A DNA stretch of 64,000 nucleotides, from positions 744,001 through 808,000 of the forward strand of contig NZ_JASZYU010000001.1 of assembly GCF_030316825.1 (NCBI RefSeq), in the 5' to 3' direction. The position numbers and the translations under genes were made by a program. The notes beneath the pieces were generated by a model. The model searched no databases. It saw nothing but the letters and a program-made list of their open reading frames with translations, and had not been told where the DNA came from. Shown one piece after another: positions 46,436 through 58,300 of the stretch; position 1 is the stretch's first letter, and every line of letters starts with the position of its first letter. This stretch comes from Variovorax fucosicus (GTDB lineage Bacteria > Pseudomonadota > Gammaproteobacteria > Burkholderiales > Burkholderiaceae_C).

Positions 46436-48241
46436 TCAGGCGGGCTGCGGGGTGTTTCGCAGGCGGATGTGCAGTTCGCGCAGCTGCTTCTCGTCGACCG
46501 GGCTCGGCGCCTGCGTGAGCAGGTCCTGCGCACGCTGGGTCTTGGGAAACGCGATCACGTCGCGGATCGACTCGGCGCCGGTCATCAGCATCACGAGACG
46601 GTCCAGGCCGATCGCGATGCCGCCGTGCGGCGGTGCACCGTACTGCAGTGCGTCGAGCAGGAAGCCGAACTTGAGCTGTGCATCCTCCGCGCTGATCTTG
46701 AGCGCGCGGAACACCTTGCTCTGCACTTCCTCGCGGTGGATACGCACCGAGCCGCCGCCCATCTCGATGCCGTTGAGCACCATGTCGTAGGCCTTGGCGA
46801 TGCACTTCTCGGGCGCCGTGTCCATCAGGTCTTCATGGCCATCCTTGGGCGCGGTGAAGGGGTGGTGCACGGCCGACCAGCGCTGGCCTTCCTCGTCGAA
46901 TTCGAACATCGGGAAGTCGACCACCCAAAGCGGCGCCCAGCGGTCTTCGAACAGGCCGCTCTTGCGGCCGAAGGCGCTGTGGCCGATCTTCACGCGCAGC
47001 GCGCCGATCGCGTCGTTCACGACCTTTTCCTTGTCGGCGCCGAAGAACAGGATGTCGCCGTTGCGGGCGCCCGTGCGCGCGACGATCTCGGCCAGCGCCG
47101 CATCGTCGAGGTTCTTGACGATCGGGCTTTGCAGGCCGTCCCGGCCGGCTGCCGCGTCGTTGACCTTGATGTAGGCCAGGCCCTTGGCGCCGTAGATCTT
47201 GACGAACTCCTGGTAGGCATCGATCTCGCCGCGCGAGAGGCCGCCTTCGGCAGCGCCGCCCGGTACGCGCAGCGCAACGACGCGGCCGCCGACCATGGTG
47301 GCGGCGTTCGAGAACACCTTGAACTCGACGCGCTTCATGAGCTCGGTCAGTTCGGTGAACTCGAGCTTGACGCGCAGGTCGGGCTTGTCCGAGCCGTACT
47401 TGAACATCGCGTCGCCGTAGCTCATGGTCGGGAACACCGGCAGGTCGATGCCCGCGGCATTGCGGAACACGGTGCGGATCATGCCCTCGAACATTTCGCG
47501 GATTTCCTCTTCGGCGAGGAACGAGGTCTCGATGTCGATCTGCGTGAATTCAGGCTGGCGGTCGGCGCGCAGGTCTTCGTCGCGGAAGCACTTCACGATC
47601 TGGTAGTAGCGGTCGTAGCCGGCCACCATCAGCAGCTGCTTGAACAGCTGGGGCGATTGCGGCAGCGCGAAGAAGCTGCCGTCGTGCACGCGGCTGGGCA
47701 CCAGGTAGTCGCGCGCGCCTTCGGGCGTGGACTTGCCGAGCATCGGCGTCTCGATGTCGATGAAGCCGTTGGCATCGAGGAACTTGCGCGTTTCCATCGT
47801 GACCTTGTAGCGCAGCATCATGTTGCGCTGCATCGCCGGGCGGCGCAGGTCGAGCACGCGGTGCGTGAGGCGGGTGGTTTCCGACAGGTTGTCATCGTCC
47901 AGCAGGAACGGCGGCGTCACCGACGGGTTCAGCACCTTGAGCTCGTGGCACAGCACTTCGATCTTGCCGCTCTTGAGCGACTCGTTGATGGTGCCTTCCG
48001 GACGGCCGCGCACCAGCCCCTTGATCTGCACGCAGAACTCGTTGCGCAGGTCTTCGGCCACGGCGAAGGTCGCGGCGCGATCCGGGTCGCACACCACCTG
48101 CACATAGCCTTCGCGGTCGCGCAGGTCGATGAAGATCACGCCGCCGTGGTCGCGTCGGCGATTGACCCAGCCGCACAGGGTGACGGTTTCGCCCAGCAGG
48201 GCTTCGGTCACGAGACCGCAGTAGTGAGAACGCATGGCCAT
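46436..48241 (-). CDS. aspS: Aspartyl-tRNA synthetase
   Basis: A 601-residue class II synthetase. An N-terminal OB-fold anticodon domain ([24 protein letters not shown]) precedes the catalytic domain. Motif 2 is [16 protein letters not shown], and motif 3 is [13 protein letters not shown] near the C-terminus. The bacterial GAD insertion lies around residues 300-420. Start choice is MAMRSHYCG at 48241; the second ATG at 48235 is equally possible. It precedes nudB and follows a DUF502 gene by about 30 bases. Confidence 0.97.
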   Translation of the reverse strand: MAMRSHYCGLVTEALLGETVTLCGWVNRRRDHGGVIFIDLRDREGYVQVVCDPDRAATFAVAEDLRNEFCVQIKGLVRGRPEGTINESLKSGKIEVLCHELKVLNPSVTPPFLLDDDNLSETTRLTHRVLDLRRPAMQRNMMLRYKVTMETRKFLDANGFIDIETPMLGKSTPEGARDYLVPSRVHDGSFFALPQSPQLFKQLLMVAGYDRYYQIVKCFRDEDLRADRQPEFTQIDIETSFLAEEEIREMFEGMIRTVFRNAAGIDLPVFPTMSYGDAMFKYGSDKPDLRVKLEFTELTELMKRVEFKVFSNAATMVGGRVVALRVPGGAAEGGLSRGEIDAYQEFVKIYGAKGLAYIKVNDAAAGRDGLQSPIVKNLDDAALAEIVARTGARNGDILFFGADKEKVVNDAIGALRVKIGHSAFGRKSGLFEDRWAPLWVVDFPMFEFDEEGQRWSAVHHPFTAPKDGHEDLMDTAPEKCIAKAYDMVLNGIEMGGGSVRIHREEVQSKVFRALKISAEDAQLKFGFLLDALQYGAPPHGGIAIGLDRLVMLMTGAESIRDVIAFPKTQRAQDLLTQAPSPVDEKQLRELHIRLRNTPQPA

Positions 48242-48272
48242 AAGAAGATTCCGGCGCCGCTGGGGCGCGTTT

Positions 48273-48896
48273 TTAGTGCTTGATCGCGACGGTGGCGGGG
48301 CCGCCCGGGACGACCACACCCATCGACACGATGTACTTGAGCGCCTCGTCCACGCTCATCCTGAGTTCGATGCAGTCGCTGCGCTTGAGCATCACGAAGT
48401 AACCGCCGGTCGGGTTCGGCGTGGTCGGGACATACACGCTGAGATAGTCCCCGCCGCCCAGATGGCCGAGCACCTCGCGGCCCGGCGCGCCGGTCACGAA
48501 GGCAATGGTCCAGACGTTGGCACGCGGCCACTCGATCAGCACCGCCGTTCGGAAAGCGTTGCCGCTTTCGGAAAACAGCGTGTCCGACACCTGCTTGACG
48601 CTCGAATAGATCGAGCGCACCACCGGGATGCGGCGTACCACGGCGTCGCCCCAGCCGAGCAGGCGCTTGCCGACGAAGTTGCTGGCAATCGCACCGACCG
48701 CCAGCAGGATGCCGAGCGTCAGCAGTACGCCGAGCCCGCGAATGTTGTTGTCGTAGAGCCATTTCTGCCAGACCAGCGGCAGCACCCAGAGAGTCTGGTC
48801 GAGCGTGTCGATGATCCACTTGAGCACCGCCAGCGTGATGAACAGCGGCACGATGACCAGCAGGCCCGACAGCAGCCATTTGCGCAGCGCGTGCAT
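48273..48896 (-). CDS. DUF502 family membrane protein
   Basis: A 207-residue protein with two membrane helices: [22 protein letters not shown] and [23 protein letters not shown] cytoplasmic or periplasmic domain follows with [20 protein letters not shown], typical of DUF502. Function is unknown. I favour the ATG at 48896. A TTG at 48908 overlapping the FmdB stop would add four residues. It is usually encoded between fmdB-like and aspS genes, as here. Confidence 0.9.
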   Translation of the reverse strand: MHALRKWLLSGLLVIVPLFITLAVLKWIIDTLDQTLWVLPLVWQKWLYDNNIRGLGVLLTLGILLAVGAIASNFVGKRLLGWGDAVVRRIPVVRSIYSSVKQVSDTLFSESGNAFRTAVLIEWPRANVWTIAFVTGAPGREVLGHLGGGDYLSVYVPTTPNPTGGYFVMLKRSDCIELRMSVDEALKYIVSMGVVVPGGPATVAIKH

Positions 48897-48904
48897 GGGC
48901 AGCT

Positions 48905-49264
48905 TCAATCGGTTTTGACCGCGGGAGCGGGGCTCGCAGCAGGCGCAACGGCAGGGGCGGCGGCAGGCGCAGCCGCAGTGGACGCGCCGGCATCGGTGAC
49001 TGGCTTGGCGTCGGTGCCTGCGCCGTTGGCCGCAGGCGTCTTCGCATCTGCCGTCTTGGCATCGGCCGGCTTCTTGCCACTGCCCTCGCGGAAATCGGTC
49101 ACGTACCAGCCGGAGCCCTTGAGCTGAAAGCCGGCAGCAGTGACTTGCTTTTCAAACGCACTCGCGCCGCAATTCGGGCACACCGAGAGCGGCGCGTCGG
49201 ACATTTTGCGCAGCACGTCCTTGGCAAAGCCGCAGGCACTGCACTTGTAGGCGTAGATAGGCAT
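48905..49264 (-). CDS. FmdB-type zinc ribbon protein
   Basis: A 119-residue protein whose first 60 residues form a putative regulatory FmdB zinc ribbon: YAYKCSACGFAKDVL and VCPNCG provide four cysteines. The rest is a low-complexity Ala/Pro/Thr/Asp tail (ADAKTADAKTPAANGAG, then AAAPAAAPAVAPAASPAP), likely disordered. The role of the family is unclear. It heads the DUF502-aspS-nudB-EEP run. Confidence 0.92.
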   Translation of the reverse strand: MPIYAYKCSACGFAKDVLRKMSDAPLSVCPNCGASAFEKQVTAAGFQLKGSGWYVTDFREGSGKKPADAKTADAKTPAANGAGTDAKPVTDAGASTAAAPAAAPAVAPAASPAPAVKTD

Positions 49265-49343
49265 GGGATGGGGGTCGGAAAGAGCGGCGCAGCTGCCGCC
49301 CGCAAAGCCTACGATTATAGGGCGCGGGCGCCCTCCACCCGCA

Positions 49344-50792
49344 TCAGGCCGGCTCAACCGCCAGGGGGCGGTGCGGCGTGTGCCGGTTCGCCACCCATTG
49401 CGGCGCCAGCGAACCTGCCACCATGCCGAATGCCGAGGCCAGCACGCCCGCCAGCTGGGCCGGGAACACGGTGCCCCAGGGCAGCGCCAGGAGCAGCAGC
49501 CAGCAACCGATACCGAGCACCACGGCCGCCATGGCGCCCTGTGTGGTGGCGCGCTTCCAGTACAGCCCGGCCACCAGCGGCACGAACGCGCCGACCAGCG
49601 GCACCTGGTAGGCCCCCGACACCAGCTCGTAGATCGGCGTGCCCTGCATGCGAATGGCATAGGCGAGCACCGCGGCGCTGAACAGCAGCACGGTAATGCG
49701 CATGGTCAGGAGGTTCTCGCGGTCGGTGCCGGAGGGCCTGAACTGGCGCCAGATGTTCTCGGTGAAGGTGACGCTCGGCGCCAGCAGGGTGGCCGACGCG
49801 GTCGACTTGATGGCCGACAGCAGCGCGCCGAAGAACAGCACCTGCATCACGAACGGCATCTTCTCGAGCACGAGCGTGGGCAGCACCTTCTGCGGATCTT
49901 CCTTCAGCAGCGTCGCGGTCTGCTCCGGCATGATGAGCAGCGCGCTCGCCACCAGGAACATCGGCACCGACGCGAACAGGATGTACGCCACGCCCCCGAT
50001 CACCGGCCCGCGCGTGGCCGCCTTGACGCTGTTGGCCGACATCACGCGCTGGAACACGTCCTGCTGCGGGATCGATCCCAGCATCATGGTGATGGCCGCG
50101 GCGAAGAAGAAGATCATGTCGTGGAAGTTCGGCTCGGGCCAGAACTTGAACAGTTCCCTGCTGGTCGCGAACTCGATCACCTTGCCGGCGCCGCCCGCCA
50201 TGTTGCCGGCGAACACCGCGATCACGGCCAGGCCGACCACGAGGATGATCATCTGGATGAAGTCAGTCACCGCTACCGACCACATGCCGCCGAACAGCGT
50301 GTAGGCGAGGATGGAAACAACGCCGATCGTCATGCCCACGGGGATCGAAATGGCGCCGGCCGACAGCACGTTGAACACCAGCCCGAGCGCCGTGACCTGC
50401 GCCGACACCCAGCCGAGGTAGCTCAGCATGATGATCAGCGAGCACGCCACCTCGACCACGCGGCCAAAGCGCTCGCGGTAGTAGTCGCTGATGGTCAGCA
50501 ACGTCATGCGGTAGAGCTTGCCCGCGAAAAACAGCCCCACCAGGATCAGGCAGGTGCCGGCGCCGAACGGGTCTTCGATCACACCGTTGAGCCCGCCTTC
50601 GATGAACTTGGCCGGAATGCCGAGCACCGTTTCGGAGCCGAACCAGGTCGCGAAGGTGGTGGTCACGATCATGTAGAGCGGCAGGTGCCGCCCGGCGATC
50701 GCGAAGTCGGTGGTGTTCTTCACGCGCCGGGCTGCGACGAGCCCGATGGCGATGGTGATCAGCAGGTAGACGATGACCAGGGTCAGCAACAC
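49344..50792 (-). CDS. Sodium:solute symporter family protein
   Basis: A 482-residue transporter with about 13 membrane helices. TTTFATWFGSETVLGIPAKFIEGGLNGVIEDPFGAGTC is the N-terminal core, and SAIKSTASATLLAPSVTFTENIW the late conserved Ser/Thr sodium site. The family imports organic acids, amino acids or sugars with Na+; the substrate is unknown. The start is GTG at 50792. It follows ubiB by 40 bases on the same strand but has no evident link to ubiquinone. Confidence 0.9.
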   Translation of the reverse strand: MLLTLVIVYLLITIAIGLVAARRVKNTTDFAIAGRHLPLYMIVTTTFATWFGSETVLGIPAKFIEGGLNGVIEDPFGAGTCLILVGLFFAGKLYRMTLLTISDYYRERFGRVVEVACSLIIMLSYLGWVSAQVTALGLVFNVLSAGAISIPVGMTIGVVSILAYTLFGGMWSVAVTDFIQMIILVVGLAVIAVFAGNMAGGAGKVIEFATSRELFKFWPEPNFHDMIFFFAAAITMMLGSIPQQDVFQRVMSANSVKAATRGPVIGGVAYILFASVPMFLVASALLIMPEQTATLLKEDPQKVLPTLVLEKMPFVMQVLFFGALLSAIKSTASATLLAPSVTFTENIWRQFRPSGTDRENLLTMRITVLLFSAAVLAYAIRMQGTPIYELVSGAYQVPLVGAFVPLVAGLYWKRATTQGAMAAVVLGIGCWLLLLALPWGTVFPAQLAGVLASAFGMVAGSLAPQWVANRHTPHRPLAVEPA

Positions 50793-50832
50793 GGTGGCTC
50801 TCCAGAGGCGAGGGTGGTGGCGAAAGAACGAA

Positions 50833-52398
50833 CTAGAACAGGCGGACGCGCAGCATCAGCTGCATCACGATCAAGCCCAATACAAAACCCATGCCACCGT
50901 AGATGATGGCCTGCAGCAGTTTGTTGGTGCGCTTCTGCGCGGCCAGCAGCTCGAGCAGTTCGCGCCGGTGGTCGGCCGGCCGGTTCTCGAGGTAGTCGTG
51001 CAGCAGGCGCGGCAGCTGCGGCAGCAGCTTGGCGTAGCGCGGCGCCTCGGCGCGCAGCTGCGAGAACAGCTTCTTCGGGCCGATCTGGTCGACCATCCAT
51101 TTTTCGAGGAAAGGCTTGGCCGTGGCCCACAGGTCGAGCTCGGGGTCGAGCTGGCGGCCCAGGCCTTCGATGTTGAGCAATGTCTTCTGCAGCAGCACCA
51201 GTTGCGGCTGGATCTCGACGTGGAAGCGGCGCGACGTCTGGAACAGCCGCATCAGCACCATGCCGAGCGAGATTTCCTTGAGCGGCCGGTCGAAATAGGG
51301 TTCGCACACGGTGCGAATCGCGCCTTCGAGCTCGTCGATGCGCGTGCCTTCCGGCACCCAGCCGCTTTCCAGGTGCAACTCGGCCACGCGCTTGTAGTCG
51401 CGCCGGAAAAAGGCGACGAAGTTCTGCGCCAGATACTCCTTGTCCGACTCCGTCAGCGTCCCGATGATGCCGAAGTCGAGCAGGATGTAGCGCCCGAAAG
51501 TGGCCGCGTCCAGGCTCACCTGGATGTTGCCGGGGTGCATGTCGGCATGAAAGAAGCCGTCGCGAAACACCTGGGTGAAGAAGATCGTGACGCCGTCGGT
51601 CGCCAGCTTGGGAATGTCGACGCCGGCCGCGCGCAGGCGGTCGAGCTGGGCGATCGGCACGCCGTCCATGCGCTCCATTACCATCACCTCGGGGTGGCAG
51701 AAGTCCCAGAACATCTCGGGGATCATCACCAGCTCGAGCGGGGCCATGTTGCGCCGCAGCTGGGCGGCATTGGCGGCCTCGCGCACCAGGTCGAGCTCGT
51801 CGTGCAGGTACTTGTCGAACTCGGCCACCACCTCGCGCGGTTTCAGACGCTTGCCGTCGGCCGACAGGCTCTCGACCCAGCCGGCCATCATGGTCATCAG
51901 CGCCAGGTCTTTCTCGATCACGCCACGCATGTTGGGCCGCAGCACCTTCACGGCCACGTCGCGCATCGTGCCGTCGCGCGCACGCAGCGTCGCGAAGTGC
52001 ACCTGCGCAATCGAGGCGCTGGCCACGGGGGTCTCTTCGAACTGCACGAACACGTCGCCCACCGGGCGCCGGAACGCGCGCTCGATGGTCGCGATGGCCA
52101 CGGCCGAAGGAAACGGCGGCACACGATCCTGCAGCCGGGCCAGTTCGTCGGCAATGTCGGGCGGCAGCAGGTCGCGCCGGGTCGACAGCACCTGGCCGAA
52201 CTTGATGAAGATCGGGCCGAGGCCCTCCAGCGCTTCGCGCAGGCGCTGGCCGCGTGGCGCCTCCAGGTTGCGCCCGACCGAGAGCACGCGGATCACGATG
52301 CCGAGCCAGGGCTTCTGGAAGCTGGTCAGCACCAGCTCGTCCAGGCCGTAGCGCAGTGCGACCCAGACGATGTAGATGCCGCGGTAGAAACGCGTCAT
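50833..52398 (-). CDS. ubiB: Ubiquinone biosynthesis ABC1-type kinase UbiB
   Basis: A 521-residue atypical kinase needed for ubiquinone synthesis. The KxGQ motif is in [28 protein letters not shown] is the Ala-rich loop, VAVKVLRP holds the ATP-site lysine, and [10 protein letters not shown] and LLDFGIIG are the catalytic and metal loops. Two C-terminal membrane helices anchor it. It overlaps ubiJ by ATGA, and ubiE is about 1.7 kb upstream on the same strand. Confidence 0.96.
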   Translation of the reverse strand: MTRFYRGIYIVWVALRYGLDELVLTSFQKPWLGIVIRVLSVGRNLEAPRGQRLREALEGLGPIFIKFGQVLSTRRDLLPPDIADELARLQDRVPPFPSAVAIATIERAFRRPVGDVFVQFEETPVASASIAQVHFATLRARDGTMRDVAVKVLRPNMRGVIEKDLALMTMMAGWVESLSADGKRLKPREVVAEFDKYLHDELDLVREAANAAQLRRNMAPLELVMIPEMFWDFCHPEVMVMERMDGVPIAQLDRLRAAGVDIPKLATDGVTIFFTQVFRDGFFHADMHPGNIQVSLDAATFGRYILLDFGIIGTLTESDKEYLAQNFVAFFRRDYKRVAELHLESGWVPEGTRIDELEGAIRTVCEPYFDRPLKEISLGMVLMRLFQTSRRFHVEIQPQLVLLQKTLLNIEGLGRQLDPELDLWATAKPFLEKWMVDQIGPKKLFSQLRAEAPRYAKLLPQLPRLLHDYLENRPADHRRELLELLAAQKRTNKLLQAIIYGGMGFVLGLIVMQLMLRVRLF

Positions 52399-52949
52399 TC
52401 GGCGCCCGACGCTGCCGCAGCGCGCCCGGTGCGATCACCGACGAACTTCCGCAACGCCGCCACGACGCGCCGTGCGCCGGTGCCGATGGCATGGGCGGGC
52501 ACGTCGCCGATCAGGCGCGCCAGGTCGTCCTCGACATCCCAGCGCACATGGTCGACCAGCCAGTTGACCTCAGCCGCAAGCTGGACATCGCCGGTGATCT
52601 GCACTGCCGGCTTGTCGCCGCGCAGCGAGCTGCGCACGATGTCGAAGGGCGAATCCTGGGTGACGGTGAGCGTGAGCTCGGGCGTGGCGCCCTCGGGCGC
52701 CAGATCGAGCAGGCCGGCCGGCGTGGCAACCAGCTGCATCGTGACGAAACGCCACTGGAACTGCACCACCCTGCCCTGCTGGCGCACCAGCCGCTGCTGG
52801 GCCTCGGGTTCCTGCTGCAGCACATGGTTGAGAAACAGCACCGCGCGGTGCTGGATCTCGTGCACCGCCCAGGCTGGCGGCTGCAGACGCTCGCCAATCT
52901 TGTTGAACAGCTCGTCGAAAAAAGCAAATGGGGACGATGGTGTAGCCAT
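52395..52949 (-). CDS. ubiJ: Ubiquinone biosynthesis accessory factor UbiJ
   Basis: A 184-residue protein with an SCP2-type lipid-binding domain. It includes [29 protein letters not shown] and [32 protein letters not shown], the second typical of UbiJ. UbiJ helps organise the soluble ubiquinone-synthesis complex. The ATG at 52949 gives MATPSSPF; an ATG at 52958 would add three residues. The stop overlaps the ubiB start. Confidence 0.9.
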   Translation of the reverse strand: MATPSSPFAFFDELFNKIGERLQPPAWAVHEIQHRAVLFLNHVLQQEPEAQQRLVRQQGRVVQFQWRFVTMQLVATPAGLLDLAPEGATPELTLTVTQDSPFDIVRSSLRGDKPAVQITGDVQLAAEVNWLVDHVRWDVEDDLARLIGDVPAHAIGTGARRVVAALRKFVGDRTGRAAAASGAE

Positions 52950-53008
52950 AGTCCCCATTATTCCCGACCCGCCCCGTCTGGCGAGGCCGTCGTGTCGCCG
53001 GACGGCGC

Positions 53009-54025
53009 TTATTGCAGGGCTTGCACCCCTGCCACCAGCCAGCCGCCGCGGCCGTCGGTCGGCTTGGTCATGTTCCAGACCTCGCGGAACGGACTCGGGC
53101 CGGCCGAAGCATCCTCGCGGATCATGCCGGAGAACTCGACACTGGCCAGGTAAACGTCGGGGGCCTCCTCGATGCCAAGCAGCTTGGCGTCGAGCATCAC
53201 AACGTCGGTCTTGTTCGGCTGGCTGCCGGTATGAGTCTCGCGTTCGGCCAGTTGCGCGCGGATCTCGCCGACCATGCTGTCGGTCATCATCGAGCGCAGC
53301 GTCTGGATGTCGTTGCGATCCCAGGCGTCCTGCAGCGTCACGAAGTTGCGCTTGGCCGCCGTGAGAAAGCCGTCGACATCGAAGCCGGCCGGAGTGCCCC
53401 ATGACTGCGCGCCGACCAGCGCCGAGCCGATCATGCTGCCGCCGCCCGCGACCGCCGCGCCAGCCATCGACGAACCGCCGGTATGCGGGGCCGGGGTGGC
53501 GTCGAACGCCGCACCCTGGCGCTCCCATGGCCGCGCCGACGCGTCGTTGCCGACGTTACCGGGGCTGTACTGCGCCGGAGCGCCCGGGTTGCCGGGGCCG
53601 CCCGCGCCTTCGAAAGCGAAGCCGCCGGGACGCGAACCTGCGGGCCGCGAGCGCGCCGCGAAGATGCGCCACACCACCACCGCCGCCAGCACCAGCAGGC
53701 CGATCAGCAGGATGTTGCCGAAGGCGGCGCCAAGGCCGAGCGAGTGGGCCAGCCAGGCCAAGCCCAGGCCCGCGGCCAGGCCGCCGAGCATGGCACCCCA
53801 CGGGCGCTTCGGCGCCGCAGCGGCGGGTGCTGCAGCGCCCGGCTTGGCAGCCGCGTTCGTGGCGCTCTGGGCCGGTGCGCCCGGCGCGGGCGAAGCCGCC
53901 TCACGCTGCGTGACGTTGCTCGACTGGCGGCCCATCGACTTTCCGCCGCCGATGCGGGCCGCGTCGGCCTGCACGCTGACCAGCGCCATCGCGCACACCA
54001 ACAAGATAGATCCAAGTTTCTTCAT
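53009..54025 (-). CDS. Tim44-like domain protein
   Basis: A 338-residue protein. A signal peptide (LGSILLVCAMALVSVQADA) is followed by RIGGGKSMGRQS, the usual start of this bacterial family. Then come an Ala/Pro-rich stretch and one or two membrane helices (MLGGLAAGLGLAWLA and ILLIGLLVLAAVVVWRIF). A Gly-rich linker leads to a C-terminal Tim44-like domain (about 225-338: FLTAAKRNFVTLQDAWDRNDIQTLR). The domain may bind membranes or cofactors. Its position between ubiE and ubiJ is conserved in relatives and hints at a role in quinone or envelope assembly. Confidence 0.9.
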   Translation of the reverse strand: MKKLGSILLVCAMALVSVQADAARIGGGKSMGRQSSNVTQREAASPAPGAPAQSATNAAAKPGAAAPAAAAPKRPWGAMLGGLAAGLGLAWLAHSLGLGAAFGNILLIGLLVLAAVVVWRIFAARSRPAGSRPGGFAFEGAGGPGNPGAPAQYSPGNVGNDASARPWERQGAAFDATPAPHTGGSSMAGAAVAGGGSMIGSALVGAQSWGTPAGFDVDGFLTAAKRNFVTLQDAWDRNDIQTLRSMMTDSMVGEIRAQLAERETHTGSQPNKTDVVMLDAKLLGIEEAPDVYLASVEFSGMIREDASAGPSPFREVWNMTKPTDGRGGWLVAGVQALQ

Positions 54026-54060
54026 GAGGTCTCCTCTGGTCGCCGGGAACGGCGGTTCTT

Positions 54061-54792
54061 TCAACACTTGATTCCAACATGCAGGGCCACCACGCCACCT
54101 GTCATGTTGTGATAGTCCACATGCCCGAAACCGCCCTCTTTCATGAGGGTCTTGAGTTCGTCCTGCCCCGGATGCATGCGGATCGATTCGGCCAGGTAGC
54201 GATAGCTTGCATCGTCGCCTGCCACCAGCTTTCCGAGCCGCGGCAGTACGTTGAACGAGTACCAGTCGTAGGCCTTGGCCAGCGGCTTGGCAACTTTGGA
54301 AAACTCGAGCACCAGCAGCTTGCCGCGCGGCTTGAGCACGCGGTTCATCTCTTTCAGCGCCAGATCCTTGTGTGTCATGTTGCGCAGACCGAAGGCCACG
54401 GTCACCACGTCGAAGTGGTTGTCGGGGAACGGAAGCTTCTCGGCGTCGCACACCATCGTGGGCAGCGACACGCCGGCGTCGAGCAAACGGTCGCGGCCGG
54501 TGCGCAGCATCGCTTCGTTGATGTCGGTGTGCACCACTTCGCCGCTGGCACCGACCTTCTTCGCGAAAGCCAGTGCAAGGTCGCCGGTGCCGCCCGCGAT
54601 GTCGAGCACCTTCGAGCCCTCGCCGACATTGGCGACCATCACGGTGTAGGCCTTCCACGCACGGTGAAGCCCCATCGACATGAGGTCGTTCATGAGGTCG
54701 TAGCGCGTGGCGACAGAGTCGAACACGCCGCGAACGCGTTGCGCCTTTTCTTTTTCGTCGACCGATTCGAAGCCGAAGTGGGTGGTACTCAT
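54061..54792 (-). CDS. ubiE: Ubiquinone/menaquinone methyltransferase UbiE
   Basis: A 243-residue SAM-dependent C-methyltransferase of ubiquinone synthesis. [36 protein letters not shown] is the family N-terminus. The SAM site is [12 protein letters not shown], and [12 protein letters not shown] and [13 protein letters not shown] finish the domain. The downstream Tim44-like gene begins 35 bases later, then ubiJ and ubiB. Confidence 0.97.
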   Translation of the reverse strand: MSTTHFGFESVDEKEKAQRVRGVFDSVATRYDLMNDLMSMGLHRAWKAYTVMVANVGEGSKVLDIAGGTGDLALAFAKKVGASGEVVHTDINEAMLRTGRDRLLDAGVSLPTMVCDAEKLPFPDNHFDVVTVAFGLRNMTHKDLALKEMNRVLKPRGKLLVLEFSKVAKPLAKAYDWYSFNVLPRLGKLVAGDDASYRYLAESIRMHPGQDELKTLMKEGGFGHVDYHNMTGGVVALHVGIKC

Positions 54793-54880
54793 AGGCCCGA
54801 TGTTAGGCCGTATGGACTCATATCAAGGCGACGACCCCGCTGGCTCGGCGGACATTCGCCGAACAAGGGCCGCTGCGGCG

Positions 54881-55294
54881 TCAGTGCGAACCGCAGGCGT
54901 GGCCGCCCTTGTCGGCCATCGGCGCATCGCGATCCACACCGGCCGCGGCCAGCCGCACCTGGTAATCGGCCCAGAGCTGCTCCTGCTTCGCGCCGAGTTC
55001 GTAGAGCAAGTCCCATGAAAAGATGCCGGTGTCGTGCCCGTCGCTGAACACCGGCTTGACCGCATAGTTGCCGACCGGCTCGAGCTCGACCAGACCGACC
55101 TCGCGCTTGCCGGTCTGCAGGATTTCCTGGCCCGGGCCATGGCCCTGCACTTCGGCCGACGGCGAGTAGATGCGCATGAGCTCGAACGGGATGCGAAAGC
55201 TCGCACCGTCCGAAAAGCCGACCTCCAGCACGCGCGAGGCGCCATGCACGGTGATCGATCGGGGCGTTGGTGCGCCGGCTTGCAAACCTGCCAT
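54881..55294 (-). CDS. DUF971 family protein
   Basis: A 137-residue protein of the DUF971/GBBH-like N-terminal family. LEVGFSDGASFRIPFELMRIYSPSAEVQGHG and NYAVKPVFSDGHDTGIFSWDLLYEL form the conserved beta-rich core. The C-terminus has HACGSH, a possible metal site. AGGAGC lies six bases upstream of the ATG. Family function is uncertain, and in other bacteria it neighbours Mrp or ubiE genes. The next gene downstream is ubiE. Confidence 0.88.
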   Translation of the reverse strand: MAGLQAGAPTPRSITVHGASRVLEVGFSDGASFRIPFELMRIYSPSAEVQGHGPGQEILQTGKREVGLVELEPVGNYAVKPVFSDGHDTGIFSWDLLYELGAKQEQLWADYQVRLAAAGVDRDAPMADKGGHACGSH

Positions 55295-55310
55295 GAAGAA
55301 GCTCCTGTTG

Positions 55311-58300
55311 CTAGACCAGCACCCGCTCGATGCCGCCCTGGTTGGCCGCGGCCACATACTCCGGCAGCCATTGCTCGCCCAGAATGCGGTTGGCCATCTC
55401 GACCACGATGTAGTCGGCCTCGAGGAGGCCGTTGTTCAGGTCATTGCCGTAACGGCTCAGGCCCTGCAGGCAGCTCGGGCAGCTTGTCAGGATCTTGACG
55501 TTCTCCTTGGCGCCGATCTTGCCGCTCTCGCGCAGCGCCGCTTCACCCTGCTTCAGTTCTTCTTCCTTGCGGAAACGGATCTGCGTCGAGATATCGGGCC
55601 GCGTCACGCCGAGTGTGCCGGATTCGCCGCAGCAGCGGTCGTTCTTCAGCACGTTGTCGCCGACCAGCGCCTTCACCGTCTTCATCGGATCCTGCAGCTT
55701 CATTGGGCTGTGGCAGGGGTCGTGATACAGATACCCGCCGCCGCCCGCGTCGCCGAGCGTGATGCCCTTTTCGAGCAGGTACTCGTGGATGTCGATGATC
55801 CGGCAGCCCGGGAAGATCTTGTCGAACTGGTAGCCCTGCAACTGGTCATAACAGGTGCCGCAGCTCACCACCACCGTCTTGATGTCGAGGTAGTTGAGCG
55901 TGTTGGCCACGCGGTGGAAGAGCACGCGGTTGTCCGTGATCATCTTCTCGGCCTTGTCGAACTGGCCGCTGCCGCGCTGCGGATAACCGCAGCACAGGTA
56001 GCCCGGCGGCAGCACGGTCTGCACCCCGGCGTGCCACAACATGGCCTGCGTCGCCAGGCCGACCTGCGAGAACAACCGCTCCGAGCCGCAGCCCGGGAAG
56101 TAGAAGACCGCTTCGGTTTCCGACGTCGTCGCCTTCGGGTTGCGGATGATCGGTACGTAGTCGGCGTCTTCGATGTCGAGCAGCGCGCGCGCCGTCTGCT
56201 TGGGCAGGCCGCCCGGCATCTTCTTGTTGATGAAGTGGACGATCTGTTCCTTGATCGGAGCCGGGCCCAGCGTGGCAGGCGGCGCAGACGTCTGCTTCTT
56301 CGCGACGCGGCGCAGCAGGTCGTTGGCCAGGCGCTGCGCCTTGAAGCCGATTCCGACCATGCCGACGCGCATCGCCTTGATGGTCTGCGGATTGGTCGCG
56401 TTCAGGAAGAACATCGCGGCTGCATTGCCGGGCCGGAAGCTCTTCTGCCCCATCTTGCGCAGCAGGTTGCGCATGTTCATCGAGACATCGCCGAAGTCGA
56501 TCTTCACCGGGCAGGGGCTCAGGCACTTGTGGCACACGGTGCAGTGGTCGGCCACGTCCTCGAACTCTTCCCAGTGCTTGATGCTGACGCCGCGCCGGGT
56601 CTGCTCTTCATAGAGAAAGGCCTCGACCAGCAGCGAGGTCGCGAGGATCTTGTTGCGCGGGCTGTAGAGCAGGTTGGCACGCGGCACATGCGTGGCGCAC
56701 ACCGGCTTGCACTTGCCGCAGCGCAGGCAGTCTTTCACGCTGTCGGCAATGGCGCCGATGTCGCTCTGCTGCATGATCAGCGACTCGTGCCCCATGAGGC
56801 CGAAGCTCGGTGTGTAGGCATTGGTCAGGTCGGCGTGCAGGGCGTCGGCGCCGGTGTCTTCCACCCGCAGCAGCTTGCCCTTGTTGAAGCGCCCTTCCGG
56901 ATCGACCCTTTTCTTGTAGTCGGTGAACGGCTGCAGCTCTTCGTCGCTCAGGAACTCCAGCTTGGTGATGCCGATGCCGTGCTCGCCCGAGATCACGCCG
57001 TCGAGCGACCGGGCCAGCGCCATGATGCGCACCACCGCTGCATGCGCGGTCTGCAGCATCTCGTAGTTGTCGCTGTTGACCGGGATGTTGGTGTGCACAT
57101 TGCCGTCGCCAGCGTGCATGTGCAGCGCAACCCACACGCGGCCCTTGAGCACGCGCTGATGGATCGCATTGCACTCGTCCAGGATCGGCACGAACTCCGC
57201 GCCGGTGAAGATCTGCGTGAGCGGCGCGCGAAGTTGCGTCTTCCAGCTCGCCCGCAGGGAGTGATCCTGCAGCTGCGCAAACAATGCATCGACGTTCTGC
57301 AACCAGCCGGCCCAGAGCGTGCGCACCTCGCGGACCAGCGCGATGGCCTGCGCCACGCGGTCTTCAAGCAGATCGGCCGAAGGAATGTCGTTGGCGTCGT
57401 CGGTCTTGCCGAGCGGCAGATTCCCGCGCGTGAAGAAAGCTTCGAGCGCGTCGGCAAATGCCAGCTTGTTCTGCAGCGACAGCTCGATGTTGATGCGCTC
57501 GATGCCATCGGTGTACTCGGCCATGCGCGGCAGCGGGATCACCACGTCTTCGTTGATCTTGAAGGCGTTGGTGTGCTTGCTGATCGCGGCGGTGCGCTTG
57601 CGGTCGAGCCAGAACTTCTTGCGCGCCTCGGGGCTGATCGCGATGAAGCCTTCACCGCTGCGCGAGTTGGCAATGCGCACGACTTCGGACGTGACGCGCG
57701 CCACCGCATCGGCATCGTCGCCGGCGATGTCGCCGAACAGCACCATCTTCGGCAGGCCACCGTGCTTCTTCGATTTGGTGGCATAACCGACGGCCTTCAG
57801 GTAGCGGTCGTCGAGGTGTTCGAGGCCGGCCAGCAGCACGCCCGAGCGCTTCTGCTCGGCGAACATGAAGTCCTTGATCTCGACGATGCTTGGCACCGCG
57901 TCTTTCGCGTTGCCGAAGAACTCGAGGCACACCGTGCGGGTGTGCGAAGGCATCTTGTGAACCACCCAGCGGCAGCTCGTGATGAGCCCGTCACAGCCTT
58001 CTTTCTGGATGCCGGGCAGGCCCGACAGGAACTTGTCGGTCACGTCCTTGCCGAGGCCTTCCTTGCGAAAGGTCTTGCCGGGGATGTCGAGGCGCTCGGT
58101 GCGCAGCCGGGTCTTGCCGTCGGCCGCGAAGTACTGCAGCTCGAACACGGCGCTGTCGGCGTCGTGGATCTTGCCGAGGTTGTGGCCGATGCGCGTGACT
58201 TCGAGCCACTCGGCCTGCGGCGTCACCATGCGCCACGAGGCCAGGTTGTCCAGCGCCGTGCCCCACAGCACGGCCTTCTTGCCGCCGGCGTTCATCGCGA

